A DNA stretch of 64,000 nt, from the NCBI GenBank assembly GCA_006384855.1, contig VCJN01000003.1, forward strand, positions 1 to 64,000, written 5' to 3'. This document shows, piece by piece, positions 50,853 through 61,659 of the stretch. Position 1 is the stretch's first letter. Every line of letters starts with the position of its first letter. The translations under genes and the position numbers were made by a program. Source of the stretch: Tetraselmis striata (Eukaryota; Chlorophyta; Chlorodendrophyceae; Chlorodendrales; Chlorodendraceae). The notes under the pieces are model-generated. The model was not told where the DNA came from and ran no database searches. It worked only from the letters and a program-made list of their open reading frames with translations.

Positions 50853-51724
50853 CTATCCATGTCCCACACGCACTTTACACCCGTAAGTTAAAACCGTTAG
50901 TGCACATGTTTTAAAGATAGACACACGCACATTAATAGGAATTATGTCCCGTCCACCGACTAATACCGAATCGAGCGCCTCGATGGCGCGGTTACCCTTC
51001 TTAGCCCGGTCGTCTACTAGTATGTGTTGCATACCTAAATCCGAATTAATGACCGTACCCAAGTACCTATATTCATTTACAAGCGGTACCCCCCCCCCCC
51101 CCCCCCACCCCCCAAATTGCCATCGGGCAGCTTGTTCGCGTAACGCGGTCTCGTCGGAATATCGGCCTAATGCCATCACCCCACACTTAAGTACCCCAAA
51201 CCCCATAAAATGGTCCTCCGCCCATTGCGAGAAATGGGCGAACATGGCATGCAGGTTATCGAACGAGCATGTGATACCAACAGCGTCGTCCGCGTATATA
51301 ATTGACCTGGCACCTGGTTGCCTTGCCGCTAAGAATGTGTCAGTGCACCCTGGTACATCACACCCTAGATGTTCTACCCCATTGAACATATCGTTAATAA
51401 ATATGTTAAATAGGATGGGGGGAGCGGGGCATCCCTGTCGGAGGCCACGATCTATGGGTATGGGGTCAGATCTAATGTTCCCGGGGCCACCCTTGTCTGA
51501 ACCCGTACCATAGCATCCATGTATAAGGTTTTAATGAAGGTAAGCATATGACCCGTGACTCCTATTGATTGTAGTTTTAGGAATAAAAGCTCATGAAGTA
51601 CGGTGTTATATGCCTTCCTAAAATCAATAAAACCCGCGTACGTGGGTAGACCTGCCGCTTGGCGACGAGCCGCGACATCGAACAAGCTGGCGACTTGCAG
51701 GATGGGGCCCTCCTCATTCCGCAT
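50853..51724 (-). pseudogene. LINE-B reverse transcriptase
   Basis: Two frames cover the palm: 51724-51452 (ASLFDVAARRQAAGLPTYAG, FIDFRKAYNTVLHELLFLKL) and 51389-50853 (SIIYADDAVGITCSF, FGVLKCGVMALG, EYRYLGTVINSDLGMQHI). YADD is intact at about 51285-51296. A short gap between the frames holds a frameshift. The GGWGGGGG stretch at 51092-51112 is a poly-G run inside the frame. Confidence 0.85.
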
Positions 51725-52071
51725 AAAACCCGCCTGCCAACGGCGGATTTACCCTTTAGCTTGGCAGACGTCTTGCAAGCGTTGGGTAATGATGGTCATA
51801 ATGAGTTTCATAGCGGCACCCATAATCGAAATACCCCTATAATTGTGCACGGCGGTCGAGTCGCCGTTCCTGGGCACCGATACTATGGCCGAGCTACGCC
51901 ACTGCTGGGGATATAGTTCTCATTCCATGTCCCGTTAATTAAGGCCAGCAATGCCTTGCCAAAATGGCTATTCGGGGCGTATTTCGCCAAATTTAAAGCC
52001 TCCGCAGTAATCCCATCCTGCCCCTCACCTGGGCCTTATTATTTTTTAAACGCCTAAGAGCCTTGACTAGT

Positions 52072-52695
52072 TCCTCCCATGTTGCTTTCTCCCCGCCCCC
52101 GGGACGGGACTGGCATCATTGAACCCTTGCAACGTCTCTACGACGGCCGTCTAGGCAGCGATCCAGTCACGGAAAGCCCCGGGTAGGCGACGCTCCGTTA
52201 CAGTCATCAAGCAAATTGCCGAAGCACTATGCAAGACTAATTGAAGACCAGTGACGGCATTTCCAACACTGTTGGATCACCGTCTAAAACACTGCCATGA
52301 AAATACCCGGCACTGACCACGAAAGGTCCGCCATACCTATTTGAGCGTCGGCCCATTCGAGTAATGCGAGTTGGGGCAAGCCCCAACCCGCGGAGCAAAG
52401 CATTTCGGGAGTGCGATACATGTACAACAATTAAGGCAATGTGAGGGAGGGCCCGACGCCATAGCTGGAAATTTGTCCCTTTCCCAGTAAAATACAAGAC
52501 GCCGTGAAGGGAGGGGGGGACCCCGCCCAAAGTAAAGGCAGTTGAGTCCTCAGGTGTTGGCGCAATAACCTCACTACTAATAAAATCCCTGAACCTCGGA
52601 ACTAACAACCCAAAATTATGACGGTGATACCCCCACCGCGGGCACTCCACCGACATAAATGCTCGATAGTCTCTGATTCACCTCCTCCCATGTTG
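52072..52695 (-). mobile_element. Truncated LINE-B copy inserted in LINE-B, 13-bp target duplication
   Basis: TCCTCCCATGTTG at 52072-52084 and 52683-52695 flanks a 598-bp block that matches the LINE-B 3' end at 49632-50215. The duplicated site falls within the host element's conserved TWEE codons (CAACATGGGAGGA on the minus strand), so the host frame continues on both sides. Confidence 0.92.
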
Positions 52696-53084
52696 TATGC
52701 CCATAAACCCCGTTTAGTGCGGGGGCAATGGGTGGCGATGTACTGTGGCTGTGTTCCCACACCGCGCGGTGTATCACAACCCGTTGTGCTAGGGGCGGGT
52801 GGGGGCCACGCAGCAGCTCCCGATAGTGCCGTATCCCCGATACCGGATCGTGTATATTGGCTTGTCGTTCGCGCCCTCGAATGAATCCTGCCCCTTACGG
52901 AAAGACACTCATCGAAACGCGGTCCGCTTAACCGCGCTTACCAAATAGTAAGCTCGAGTAAGCGCATGTATGTAGCAAGCTTAACCCCCGCTTAACGTTG
53001 AGCGCCGCAGTACTTTAGTTCAGGCTGGAGGCATGTGTACGGCAGCGATGTCTTGCACCGAGTACTACAGAATAGCGTGACGAG

Positions 53085-53170
53085 TAGCGCCACTAGTAGT
53101 CGCGAGTCATCACTATATATATAGGGCACCAGCAGTACCAGTAGTCGCGAGTCATCACTATCAGGTACAG
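53085..53170. repeat. Direct repeat near left terminus
   Basis: TAGTCGCGAGTCATCACTAT occurs twice (about 53096 and 53142), 46 bp apart, next to the palindrome at 53234-53257. Probably a subterminal binding-site array of the 5.6-kb element. Confidence 0.8.
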
Positions 53171-53233
53171 CGGGAGTGGCACGAGTACAGTACTTTGCGA
53201 TACTATAGAAGTTTACAAAAGCGCGGCAATAAG

Positions 53234-53257
53234 CGCGACTACTCGCGAGTAGTCGCG
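53234..53257. repeat. Perfect 24-bp palindrome
   Basis: CGCGACTACTCG followed immediately by its complement. Lies in the left subterminal region of the 5.6-kb transposon and contains the same AGTCGCGAGT-like core as the direct repeats beside it. Confidence 0.95.
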
Positions 53258-53616
53258 GGGGTTCAAACATAGCGGGCGGGAAGCTGTATTACTGTGCGTC
53301 ACATACCGACAACGTGCTAAAGACAGCGGAAATGAATTTCGCGCGAGCGGCGGATGGTTTGAGGTTTTATCAAAGCAGAAGCGCTAGGCTGGATGTTGCC
53401 GACCCAACAGCCAATGAAAGTAGAGCTTCTAACTGTAGTTAAGCGCATTTAAGCACGCTTAATCCTATCTGGCAAATTTTATATGTGAGTGTCGGTCACT
53501 TTCAGTTTTATGCAGGTGGGGTCGGACACTGTGCGAAAGTACTGGGAAACAATCCAGAAAATGTAATTACATGGGACCTCTAGTGCCCCCGGTTGCCGCC
53601 GCGGCGCGGCGGCCTG

Positions 53617-54690
53617 CTACTGCTGCCCGGGGGCTGCGTTTTGCGCTGCGGCGGGCCTCTTCTGCTCGGTCTGCCTCGCCCCTGTGGCTGCGGCTTGTGG
53701 GGTGGTGTTGTCTATTACCATGCATGCCATCCGCTGCCCACGGCGAAGGTGCTGGCTGCTCGTGGGTTGCTTACATGATGCCGCCGCTCGCAGATGCGCT
53801 TGCTTTTGTTGACGCCCAGCTTGCATCCTCGCCGTATCAACGAAGTTGGTCACACGCACACGCCCAGCTGAAGCCGTTTGCAAGTTGGTCGTATCATGCA
53901 GCGGGGGGGGGGGGGGGGGGGGAGCTCGAGCAGCACGGGGGATGGGAGCTGGACAACTGAACGGGGGAGGGGGGTTGGAGCCGGCAGATTGCTCCTGCAG
54001 TGGGTTGCCGTTCATGTCGATGCCGGACCTAAGTAAATAACAAGACAAATAATTCAGTCGTTGTGACGTCGTCACCACATGCATATAAGCCAGCACCAAC
54101 TGCATTGAAATCGCGGACTCACCTTTCCACGGCGGGGGTTCTGGTAGGGTTGGCATCGCCTTTCTCCGCCGGGGAGAGAGCATTGCTGATCAAAGCGGCA
54201 GCGTCCTCGGCCTCGGTCAAGTAGAGGCAGAGGTGCTGGAACTTTATGCCGGCAGCAAATCGAAATTCAGCTGCCACCAGCTGCTCCTTACCCCAATAAT
54301 GGCACGCGAAACGTGCTTCGTAGCCCTCGTCCGTCGAGTTTTCAGCGTCCTCCAGGCGCGTGCACACGTTCATGCCTTGCACTGCCTCGCGTTCGGTGTT
54401 GTTGAAAGCGCAGAGGCGTGCATGAGTCAACGGCCGGCCTACCTTGACCTCGGCATCCTCGGCTGACGACAATAACATGATGCACGTCACACTGTGGAGG
54501 AGGGGCAGCCCTTGCGGTAGGGGAAGGTCCCGAGGCGGCCCATACTCCGGGGGGAACGGGGGGCTGTCTCCGCCGGCGGAGAGAAACGCTGTGCCTCCAG
54601 ACGTTGTCATGGTGGCGGGTGGGGGGGCGGGGGGGGGGGGGGGGGGGGGCGATGGTGCTGAAGTGTTGGTGGACTCCAGCAAGTCGTGCG
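53617..54690 (-). CDS. Transposon gene 2, unknown
   Basis: Two or three exons inside the 5.6-kb element. Exon 54682 (or upstream) to 54122 ends at GGAAAG|GTGAGT and encodes SSAEDAEVKVGRPLTHARLC, a segment with CHYWGKEQLVAAEFRFAAGI and LYLTEAEDAAALISNAL. The next exon starts after TTACTTAG at about 54030 (SGIDMNGNPLQEQSAGSN). A later frame, RMQAGRQQKQAHLRAAASC, runs to a stop near 53617, with a G tract (53902-53922) between. No domain recognised. It may be the 3' part of gene 1, as an alternative terminal exon set. Confidence 0.4.
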
Positions 54691-54699
54691 ACGACTACA

Positions 54700-55390
54700 G
54701 GCGGTATACTAGGCAATACTATCTCAGTCGGTACTGTTGATGTCATTATCACTTACGGGTAGTGACCAAGTGATATGGAATCCGGTAAGAAGTGATATGC
54801 GGTGTAGTATTACTGTAATGTATATCCATACCTTGTTGTGATTACGGTACCTGGTACCAGGATACCCGGGCCGACACAAATCAGTCAATCATACTGACGC
54901 ACAATATCACAACCCTTAAATAATGCTGTGAACTACTAGCAATATGGAGATGCACCAACACACAAAACAATCATGGCATGACAGGAAATGATCAATATTG
55001 CAGAGTACATGCACATATATCCTTGTTTGGTTACAACGCTCGATGAGGCATGATATTACGCTCTATCGCGGCACCATGAATGTCAACGCACATTGCGCGG
55101 CATGATGTCTCATGTATGACATGTCAGAAAAATCATCAATGATGCAGATTTAAATGAATGCAATTGGCAGACAAGGTTTGGGAAAGAAATATGTCTTTCC
55201 GTTATAGTTGGAAACCCCAGACCCACCCGGCGCCTATATTTATATTTCCAGCCATATTATTCTAAGCAACATACTGCGCAGCAACTTGATGAACTAACAC
55301 TCAGGACATTAGGCTACCCTGCGCTGCCATGCCCCCAGAGACATTTGAAGCGCTAATCATGCATGCTTATGAGCCGCAATGCATGCTGAA
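54700..55390. other. AT-rich spacer inside 5.6-kb transposon
   Basis: No open frame of note; separates gene 1 and gene 2 of the element. Confidence 0.5.
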
Positions 55391-55399
55391 TAAACACGT

Positions 55400-58122
55400 T
55401 GATGTTGTTACGGTTGCTCTGCAGCGCCGCCATCTCCATCGTCCAGATCATCGTGGCAAACGGCAGTGTCCTTGGCATGAGAGTGCTTCACATAGGAAGC
55501 CCACCTGGTGAAAGCAAAATCAACAATATCATGTCAGTGTCCAAACAAAACATGAGGTAACTGAAAGGGCGGTTGCAGGGCGTTGCTGACATACCTCATT
55601 ATCTGCATGGCTGGGCGCATCATCAGCAACGGCCATCTCGCGCCGCCGACCCCTGCCAGCAGTGCTGGCGGAAATCGCGTTTGTCCATGTGTATGTGACC
55701 AGCCTGCGTTGCGCGATGATGAATGGGGAGACGAAGTCTGGCCGGAAGACTACATTCACAGCGCCTTCCCAGATCCTTGTGCTGATTGGGGCTGATGGAA
55801 GCCGACTCCCACAGAAAGCGTCTCCAGCTGCGAAGACAATTGGAGGCGAAGCCAAGGGGTTGTCTAGGGCGTAGCACTTTGCCGCAATGAAATAGCTTAC
55901 CTCAACCTGGAAGATCTCTTGGAACCTGTCACGGCTCTCTCCCTATGCAGCCCCAGTTGGCCCAAAGTCCACACTGGCTCTCGGTTGAGTAGTCTGCGGT
56001 ATGTAGTGATCAAGGGGCCGAAGGGCTGCACCCCAGTTCTCCCACCGTCGGGCTGTATACACCCATGCATTGCCCTTCGGCCAGCACATGCACGCGCGCG
56101 AGCGGTATAATACATTGTAGGATTTATGGTCTGGCTTCATCGTCATCATCCGGCCATAGTACGTCAGCATGTAGCAGTCCGGCGGATGATTGATGTAAGT
56201 GTGCTTTTAATGCTGCTATATTATCACACAAGGCATACATGCATGCGGGCAGGAATCTTAAGCACTTACTTCATGTTCGCCGTATCAGCCCTCAGGTGCT
56301 GTACCCGCAGCCCATCGGGGGCATACTTATCAACAAACTGCTTGAAGAGAGCGGCATTGTGGTCCTGCACATTGACGCCCTCCTCGCAGAAAGCTTCCTC
56401 AACCACCTTCACGCTGACCGCGCAACCCACTGCATCTTGCAGTGCGTGGCGATTCTTCGCCGCTGCAGATCCCCTCAAACTGCCCCGATCCCGCCGCATG
56501 CTGACGAGCAAGTCATTGAAGAGGAGCTTGAAGTCCTCCAGTCGCATCTGTCCGCGCCAACAGCTAGGAGTGAGAAAGCATTTGATGCAATTCCACACGA
56601 TGACTAGTAGGTGGGCCAATGCACAGAGGAAAGGGTGGGCGGGGGGGGGGGGGGTGGGGGGGGACACCTGCTTCACGACCTCGACAACAAAAGCCCTCTC
56701 CGGATCCTTGCTGCACTTGCCGACAATGGTCTTCCAGAAGAACCTAACCTACACACAGACAATATAGAGGGATTATATGAGATGCTGAATGGAAATACAA
56801 GATGCCTCGTTTGAGGCGCATGGTGTGTGGAAGGGGCGTGGGGGGGCTCACCCCCCTCTCGAGGCACATCTCCACCTCACGCGCTGTGCAGCCACGCTTC
56901 TCCTGAGCCGCCCACCGACAAACCAGCACCTGTAGATTGCTACACATCAGGCGGTATCATCGCACATATGCTCACATATCTTGGCGATAGGCAGCTCGTA
57001 GTCCGCCTTGACGCCAAGCAGGTCGACGAGCGCAGCCCCGATGCTCGGACGCTTCGGGGGCGGCTTACCCAACAACTCATGGGAGAAGCAGTCCGGCAGT
57101 ACCGTCCTTCGTAGCCCCCTTCGTAGCGCTTGTCATCCTTGGTACCATGCTCAGGCTCGCCGCCACTATCTTTAGAAGGGCACACAGCAACACCACAGTT
57201 AGCAACAAGTAGACGGGATAGGGTTCTGTCCAAGTGCTGCACCTTGGTGAAGGCGCGCGTTGTGAATAGCAGCAAATGTGTAATATGGCTTACCTCTTTG
57301 GCACCGCCTTCAATAGTGCCTTGAAGGCGCGGTTCCTGTTCCTCCTCTCCCTCATGTCCCTTCTCCTCTCCCCCCGTCTCGTCCTTGTCGCTGCCGTTGA
57401 GGCTAGAGAGAAATCCAGTCGGTTCGCGTTCTTCGTCGTCGCCCTCCCAAAAGGCATCGCCGTCAGAAACGCCGTCAGAAATAGCCATACCCCGATCCGC
57501 CCTCTCCTCATCACCGTCCGCCCGGTCCTTCGTTAAAGGACTGCCAAGCGGGCTCTGGGCCATGCCCCTGTCGCTGCCAGCCGTATCGTCGATGTCTATA
57601 TCGCTGCCATAACCGTCCGAGGTACTGTCTAATGTCTGGAAACACCGACGAATTACTAGGTCGCGCAACAAGCGACAGTTGCATCTCGCGCGTATATTGT
57701 AACAGAGCGAAGGACACACCGTGCGGGGTCGACGCAAACGTCGGGTAGCCGGTGCGGCGGGTGGTGAGGGCGGGGCAGTCGGTTTGGGCGAAGACGGGGC
57801 AGGCACCAATACGGGTTGCGATGCGGTGGTGGTCTTCAACTGCGTGAAGGGGGGGGGGGGGCGTTATGGCAAGCGTCGGTTGAGATTGCCATGGCAAGCT
57901 GGAATCCGCACACTCTCAGGCACTCACCGACAGTAAGCGGGCTTGCTCCACCGAGCATGCGTCATTAGCTGGGTGTCTGAGGTGTTGTACTTTGAAGTGG
58001 CGGCTATTCCCGGCGAGGTGACTTTTGCACACACGGCATTGGACCGTTAGGTGGCCGCTCAGATTATCGCATACATCGAAGACGCTCATCTTGCCGCATG
58101 ATCTCGCTTTGCCGCGAGGCAT
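55400..58122 (-). CDS. Transposon gene 1, candidate transposase with Cys-His finger
   Basis: Multi-exon minus-strand gene. Exon 1 58122 to about 57931 (MPRGKARSCGKMSVFDVCDN, then CRVCKSHLAGNSRHFKVQH) holds C-x2-C-x10-H-x4-H, resembling a BED/C2H2 DNA-binding finger. Exon 2 (about 57648-57295) is acidic (SDGYGSDIDIDDTAGSDRG). Later exons: about 57170-57075, 56950-56860 (VLVCRWAAQEKRGCTAREVE), 56750-56667 (VRFFWKTIVGKCSKDPERAF), about 56560-56270 (LEDFKLLFNDLLVSMRRDRG, DHNAALFKQFVDKYAPDG), 56190-55990 (PPDCYMLTYYGRMMTMKPDH), 55870-55590 (PPIVFAAGDAFCGSRLPS, NVVFRPDFVSPFIIAQRRL), and a last exon near 55510-55420. Donor and acceptor sites are clean at several joints. A DNA-binding finger at the N-terminus of the main gene of a TIR element suggests a transposase, but no DDE triad could be assigned. 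Confidence 0.5.
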
Positions 58123-58469
58123 CGCGACGGGGGTGCGCTGAGGGGGGCGGCTGTGGGATAGCGAATGGTTAGATTATGGGCGAGAGCGGCGGATGATAAG
58201 CATGTCAGACCAGGGATGATAAAGGTATTCGCTCCGCCGCCGCGTGCGCATCAGCAGCGTTAGGCTCGCCGCGCGGTAGGTTGCGCGCCATGGCGAAGTA
58301 CGCTTGCGTGGGCCAGCGGGAGGGGCATCACGTACCGTTTCACGTACGGGTACTGCTGTGGCGTTGAGACCTCGCGGTGCAGGTGCTGGTGGCATGCATG
58401 GATAAGCGCGGATAAGCTCACGTTAAGCGGGAGTAGTCGTCAGGGTATACGAAATACGGTACTAGTACA

Positions 58470-60155
58470 GCAAAAATGAGTACGAATATAGTGGAAGTAC
58501 CGTGTTAAACGCGGTTAAGCGGACCCCGTTTCGACGAGTGGAGCGCGCCCACTTCCAGAACTCCCGTCTCCCACCACCCTTGATAAAATCCTGAACCGCT
58601 TTTTGCACGGCCCGCTCCCTCTCGCCGTACTTAAAATTACGTACTACTAGTGTCCGGACCCTATGCCGTGCAGCAGCATAATGTGCCGACGCTAGAGCGG
58701 CATCCCGAGGGCCCCTAGTCGTCCCCCAGCACGCCGTAAAGGCCATGCCCTGACGAATAATCACACCTAGGATAGACCGTTGCCGCGGCGGCCCTAGGCC
58801 ACGACGCTAGGGCTTGGTAACATCCCCTACCCCACGCGCCGCCGACCATATTGCCTGGATAAAGTAGTCGGCGCCGGTGTCTAGGGATCCCCCCCTCCCG
58901 AGGGGCCACCGTTTACAGGTGGATCATCTATAGGGGTGAGCACCGCGAACGGATTAGCGGTGACAAAATCGTGGAACGGCTTCGCGGTCATTCAGAGGGA
59001 GAGTCACCGTGGGCCGGCTTGGGAGTAGACCTTGCAAACATGCGTTCATGCGGGGGAGGTGGACATGTATCCTCACGGACGGCGCCCACAGGGAAAGAAG
59101 ACATGACAGGGAAGTGATCGGAGGTGTCCCAAGAGTAGTCCACCCATGCCGAGGGTGAGAGAGGGGGGGGGGGGCAAAGGTGGGAGGCCATGCGATGCAG
59201 TGGTCGAGAACGCGGCAGCTGCCCCTCCGACAAGTACCGCGTTCGCGCGCCGATGCATCCCGCGGCCACATGGGCTTACCGCCGGGAAGGCACCGCCAAC
59301 GCCTGAGTAGAGCCGTCAACTCCCTTTCATCCATGTTCCAATTCCCCCCCCCCCCCCCCCCCCCCATGGGGGTGGAGCACCACGATCATATCCCTCGGAT
59401 AAAAACTCGTACGAAGCCGCGCCAACTCATCGCGCAGGCGGTCCCGATAAGGTTCCCCCTGTGAGCCGGTGGGCAATATAGTTAGGCCGAGATAAATATA
59501 ATGACCGCGGAGTCACTGCAACCTCCCCTCACCCGGACACATGTCCAGCATGGGTGGGGCGCGCCGACTGCCCGCGCCCGGTACGGCGACCGAACTAACA
59601 CACAACACCCACGTTCCGATGCAACGCGGTCACCGAACGAATAGTTGTCATAGTACCATTAAAACACACTCGCATATCGATCGCCCTAACCGTGGTCTCC
59701 TGAACGAGCGGAACATCTACGTATCGCTCGATCAACAGCGCGCTAACATCCTCCACCTTAGAAGACAACCCATTCACATTAAGCGTCGCAACGCACAGGT
59801 GGGCATGCATGGGAGGGAAGGGTAAGGGCAAGGGGTGGGGAGCAAGGAGGGGGAGGGCGGGCGGCGTGGCGATCCCAGTACGAGAGGCGTTCCCGCAAGT
59901 ACCACCCCCACCGGCTTGCAAAACGTTGTAAACGCTCGCGGCCATGCTCACCCTGCCCTTGGGTATAATACACATCAAAGCGCACAATAGCCCATCCCGC
60001 TGCAACACACGATCGATCTTCGCAATGGCCGAGGGCCCACCATTAAACACCATACGACGCGGCTCCAACAGGCATGTAGTGGCGACAGGTTCCCCCAACA
60101 ACACACACGACGCAGGGACGCCCGAGCGCCCCCGGCTAGGTGCCCAACCGTCCAA
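58470..60155 (-). pseudogene. LINE-B endonuclease and linker (5' part)
   Basis: Frames 60155-59595, 59269-58988 and 58764-58462 together give the APE-type endonuclease start (TLNVNGL), catalytic-region LVQET, the SDHFPV His motif, then basic ARHRVRTLVVRNFKYGERER and REFWKWARS. Frame changes near 59590 and 58990. The endonuclease nicks target DNA for target-primed reverse transcription. Confidence 0.78.
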
Positions 60156-60330
60156 GGGCGAACCCCCGTCACTGTGCCGGCTGCACCCGGTGGCGCGTGG
60201 TTGCCCATATCAGGGCCAACCCTACCCCCGTGCCGGAGCTACGGTTACGTTATACCAGGCGGGAAAACTCGGTAATGCGTATTACACGTACTATGCATAC
60301 CAGTAGCATGCATACGCCCAAACAGGTATA

Positions 60331-61533
60331 TATTTCGATGGCGACCTACGATGATCCGCCCACGACCATGGTTGTCCAACGCCACCTCAGCCGTGCGATT
60401 CGCTTGCGTGACTTCGTGGCCCTCGATCTCAGCTTCCGGCGTACTGGTGCCGCGGCCTCGCGACTTGATACCCTGCGCTTGTATAAAGCGCGAGCGGGCC
60501 GGGCTCCCTATCGCTTTTCCAGTCGGATCACGAGTCAGCCCGCAAGATTCCCCGTGCTGCTTGTTCGGCCGCCGTTGCGCGGGTACTGGGCCTTTGCCCG
60601 CGCGGAGGTTCCGTGCTTGTCACTTGCCATGCCCCCACGTGTGGTATTGATCCCTTATGGCTTCGCTCTACGGGTGGCTCGAACCGGAGCGCTACGGATT
60701 TCATCGTGGATCATCTACCCATATATGCCCCGTAGCGAACTACAAGCACCGCATGCATACCGCTTTGAAGAATCTGTGGGCATATGTGGCAATTGATGCG
60801 GGGGCGGTGCTTGACCGGGACCGCTCGGGAGCCGGCGACTTGACCCTTGAGACGAGTGGGCTGCGCCCAGCGGACCGCTGGCGGCCGTCGGATTTGACGC
60901 TGGCGGGGTGGGGGAGGAGGGGGGGCGTGCGATTACATTATGGACTTCGCGTGCGTGTCCTCCACGACCCCCATTTGGAGCAACGACCCCCGCTGGTGCA
61001 CCCCGGGAATCGCGGCGACCGAGGCGGAGCAGGGTAAGGTGGCAGCGGACCGGGCGTCTTCCGCCCTAGTGCAAGGTGTTCACCGGTACTACCCTTTTGT
61101 GGTTGAGGACCGCGGCCGTCTCGGGAAGTCCGCTTTGACGGTGGTCTACATCTTCGCGGTGCCGTTGGCTGTGCGCAACTTCCGTGGCGGTCCTTCCGCC
61201 CCGACCTCATGCTTCCTTCGTGGTCAATCCGTTTAGGCACTTCGGAACGTTGTCGCTAGCCAACCTGCTGAGTTCCGCCGTCACCTGTCGCGCACACGGC
61301 GGGGGCTGTTGCAGCGGGTCTCTGCTTGCGTCGTGCATGGTACCCTGTGCGGCATTCTCTCTGCCGGTGTGCAGATGGCCAAGTCTGATGCGTTGGCTCG
61401 TGCCCATTCTGCGTCTTCTCATGTTACTGCTTCCACCTCGCAGTTGATGGTAGAGGACCTTTCTGATGGTCCTTTTCTGGCGATTTCTTGATATCGCCTT
61501 CTGCTGCTAGCTCATGTAATTATTTCGATAGCG
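60331..61533 (+). mobile_element. 5'-truncated LINE-A copy (R3) with 13-bp target duplication
   Basis: TATTTCGATGGCG at 60331-60343 and TATTTCGATAGCG at 61521-61533 (one mismatch) flank 60344-61520, which matches LINE-A from about 48460 to its end (GCTAGCTCATGTAAT). Its truncation point differs from the copy at 43.3 kb, as expected for independent insertions. Confidence 0.88.
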
Positions 61534-61540
61534 GTAAAAG

Positions 61541-61585
61541 TTCGCCCCGGGTATTTTGATGGCAGTGTTTTAGTTGTCCACGTAC
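61541..61585 (+). mobile_element. LINE-B 3'-end scrap
   Basis: GGGTATTTTGATGGCAGTG then TTTTAG matches, inverted, the LINE-B tail at about 49840-49865 and 52280-52305 (one base different). A very short leftover next to the R3 insertion. Confidence 0.6.
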
Positions 61586-61590
61586 TCGTC

Positions 61591-61626
61591 TAGCACGCGC
61601 GTACTAAATTTAGTACGCGCGTACTA
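61591..61626. repeat. TAGTACGCGCGTACTA palindromes (left)
   Basis: A 16-bp perfect palindrome at 61611-61626 with a one-mismatch copy at 61591-61606. The same palindrome recurs at 63694-63709, so the two bracket the piggyBac-like region. Confidence 0.9.
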
Positions 61627-61659
61627 CTTACGGTTGGAGTATCCCTAGGGCGTCCAGAC

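Larger units (their letters stand above)
52906..58540. mobile_element. 5.6-kb DNA transposon with 35-bp inverted termini
   Basis: Termini 52906-52940 and 58506-58540 are inverted copies (32 of 35 identical), both beginning CACTC and sharing the core GGTCCGCTTAACCGCG. Subterminal motifs CGCTTAAC recur near 52985, 53440, 58410 and 58510. The block interrupts the LINE-B linker between REFWKWARS and GIRHYREL. GA precedes the left end and follows the right end, compatible with a 2-bp duplication but not proof. The CACT terminus and subterminal repeats recall CACTA/EnSpm elements, yet no known transposase motif is seen in the genes within. Confidence 0.72.
49632..60300 (-). mobile_element. LINE-B, APE-type non-LTR retrotransposon split by two insertions
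   Basis: Reading from high to low coordinates: an upstream ORF (VVFNGGPSAIAKIDRVLQR-like), apurinic endonuclease (CVATLNVNGLSSKVEDVSAL, LVQET at about 59800-59700; SDHFPV at about 59120), a linker to REFWKWARS (58545), a 5.6-kb insertion (58540-52906), the linker continues (GIRHYRELLRGPHPP, HTTWEEV), a 598-bp insertion (52682-52085), RT from TWEELVKALRRLKNNKA (52080) through GDSTAVHNYRGISIMGAAMK, FIDFRKAYNTVLHELLFLKL and IIYADDAVGIT (about 51290), a C-terminal Cys-His segment (CPACGGGEYDTIEH, about 50240), then the tail to a run of eight A (on this strand) near 49630. Stops and frameshifts are scattered. The domain order identifies one element; its family (L1/RTE/other) is not assigned. Confidence 0.82.

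Noticed and set aside
49640..52680. LTR retrotransposon defined by the 570-bp direct repeats
   Set aside because: The intervening RT is LINE-type (YADD with flanking motifs, upstream APE endonuclease), and one repeat is bounded by its own 13-bp target duplication, so it is a nested truncated LINE copy.
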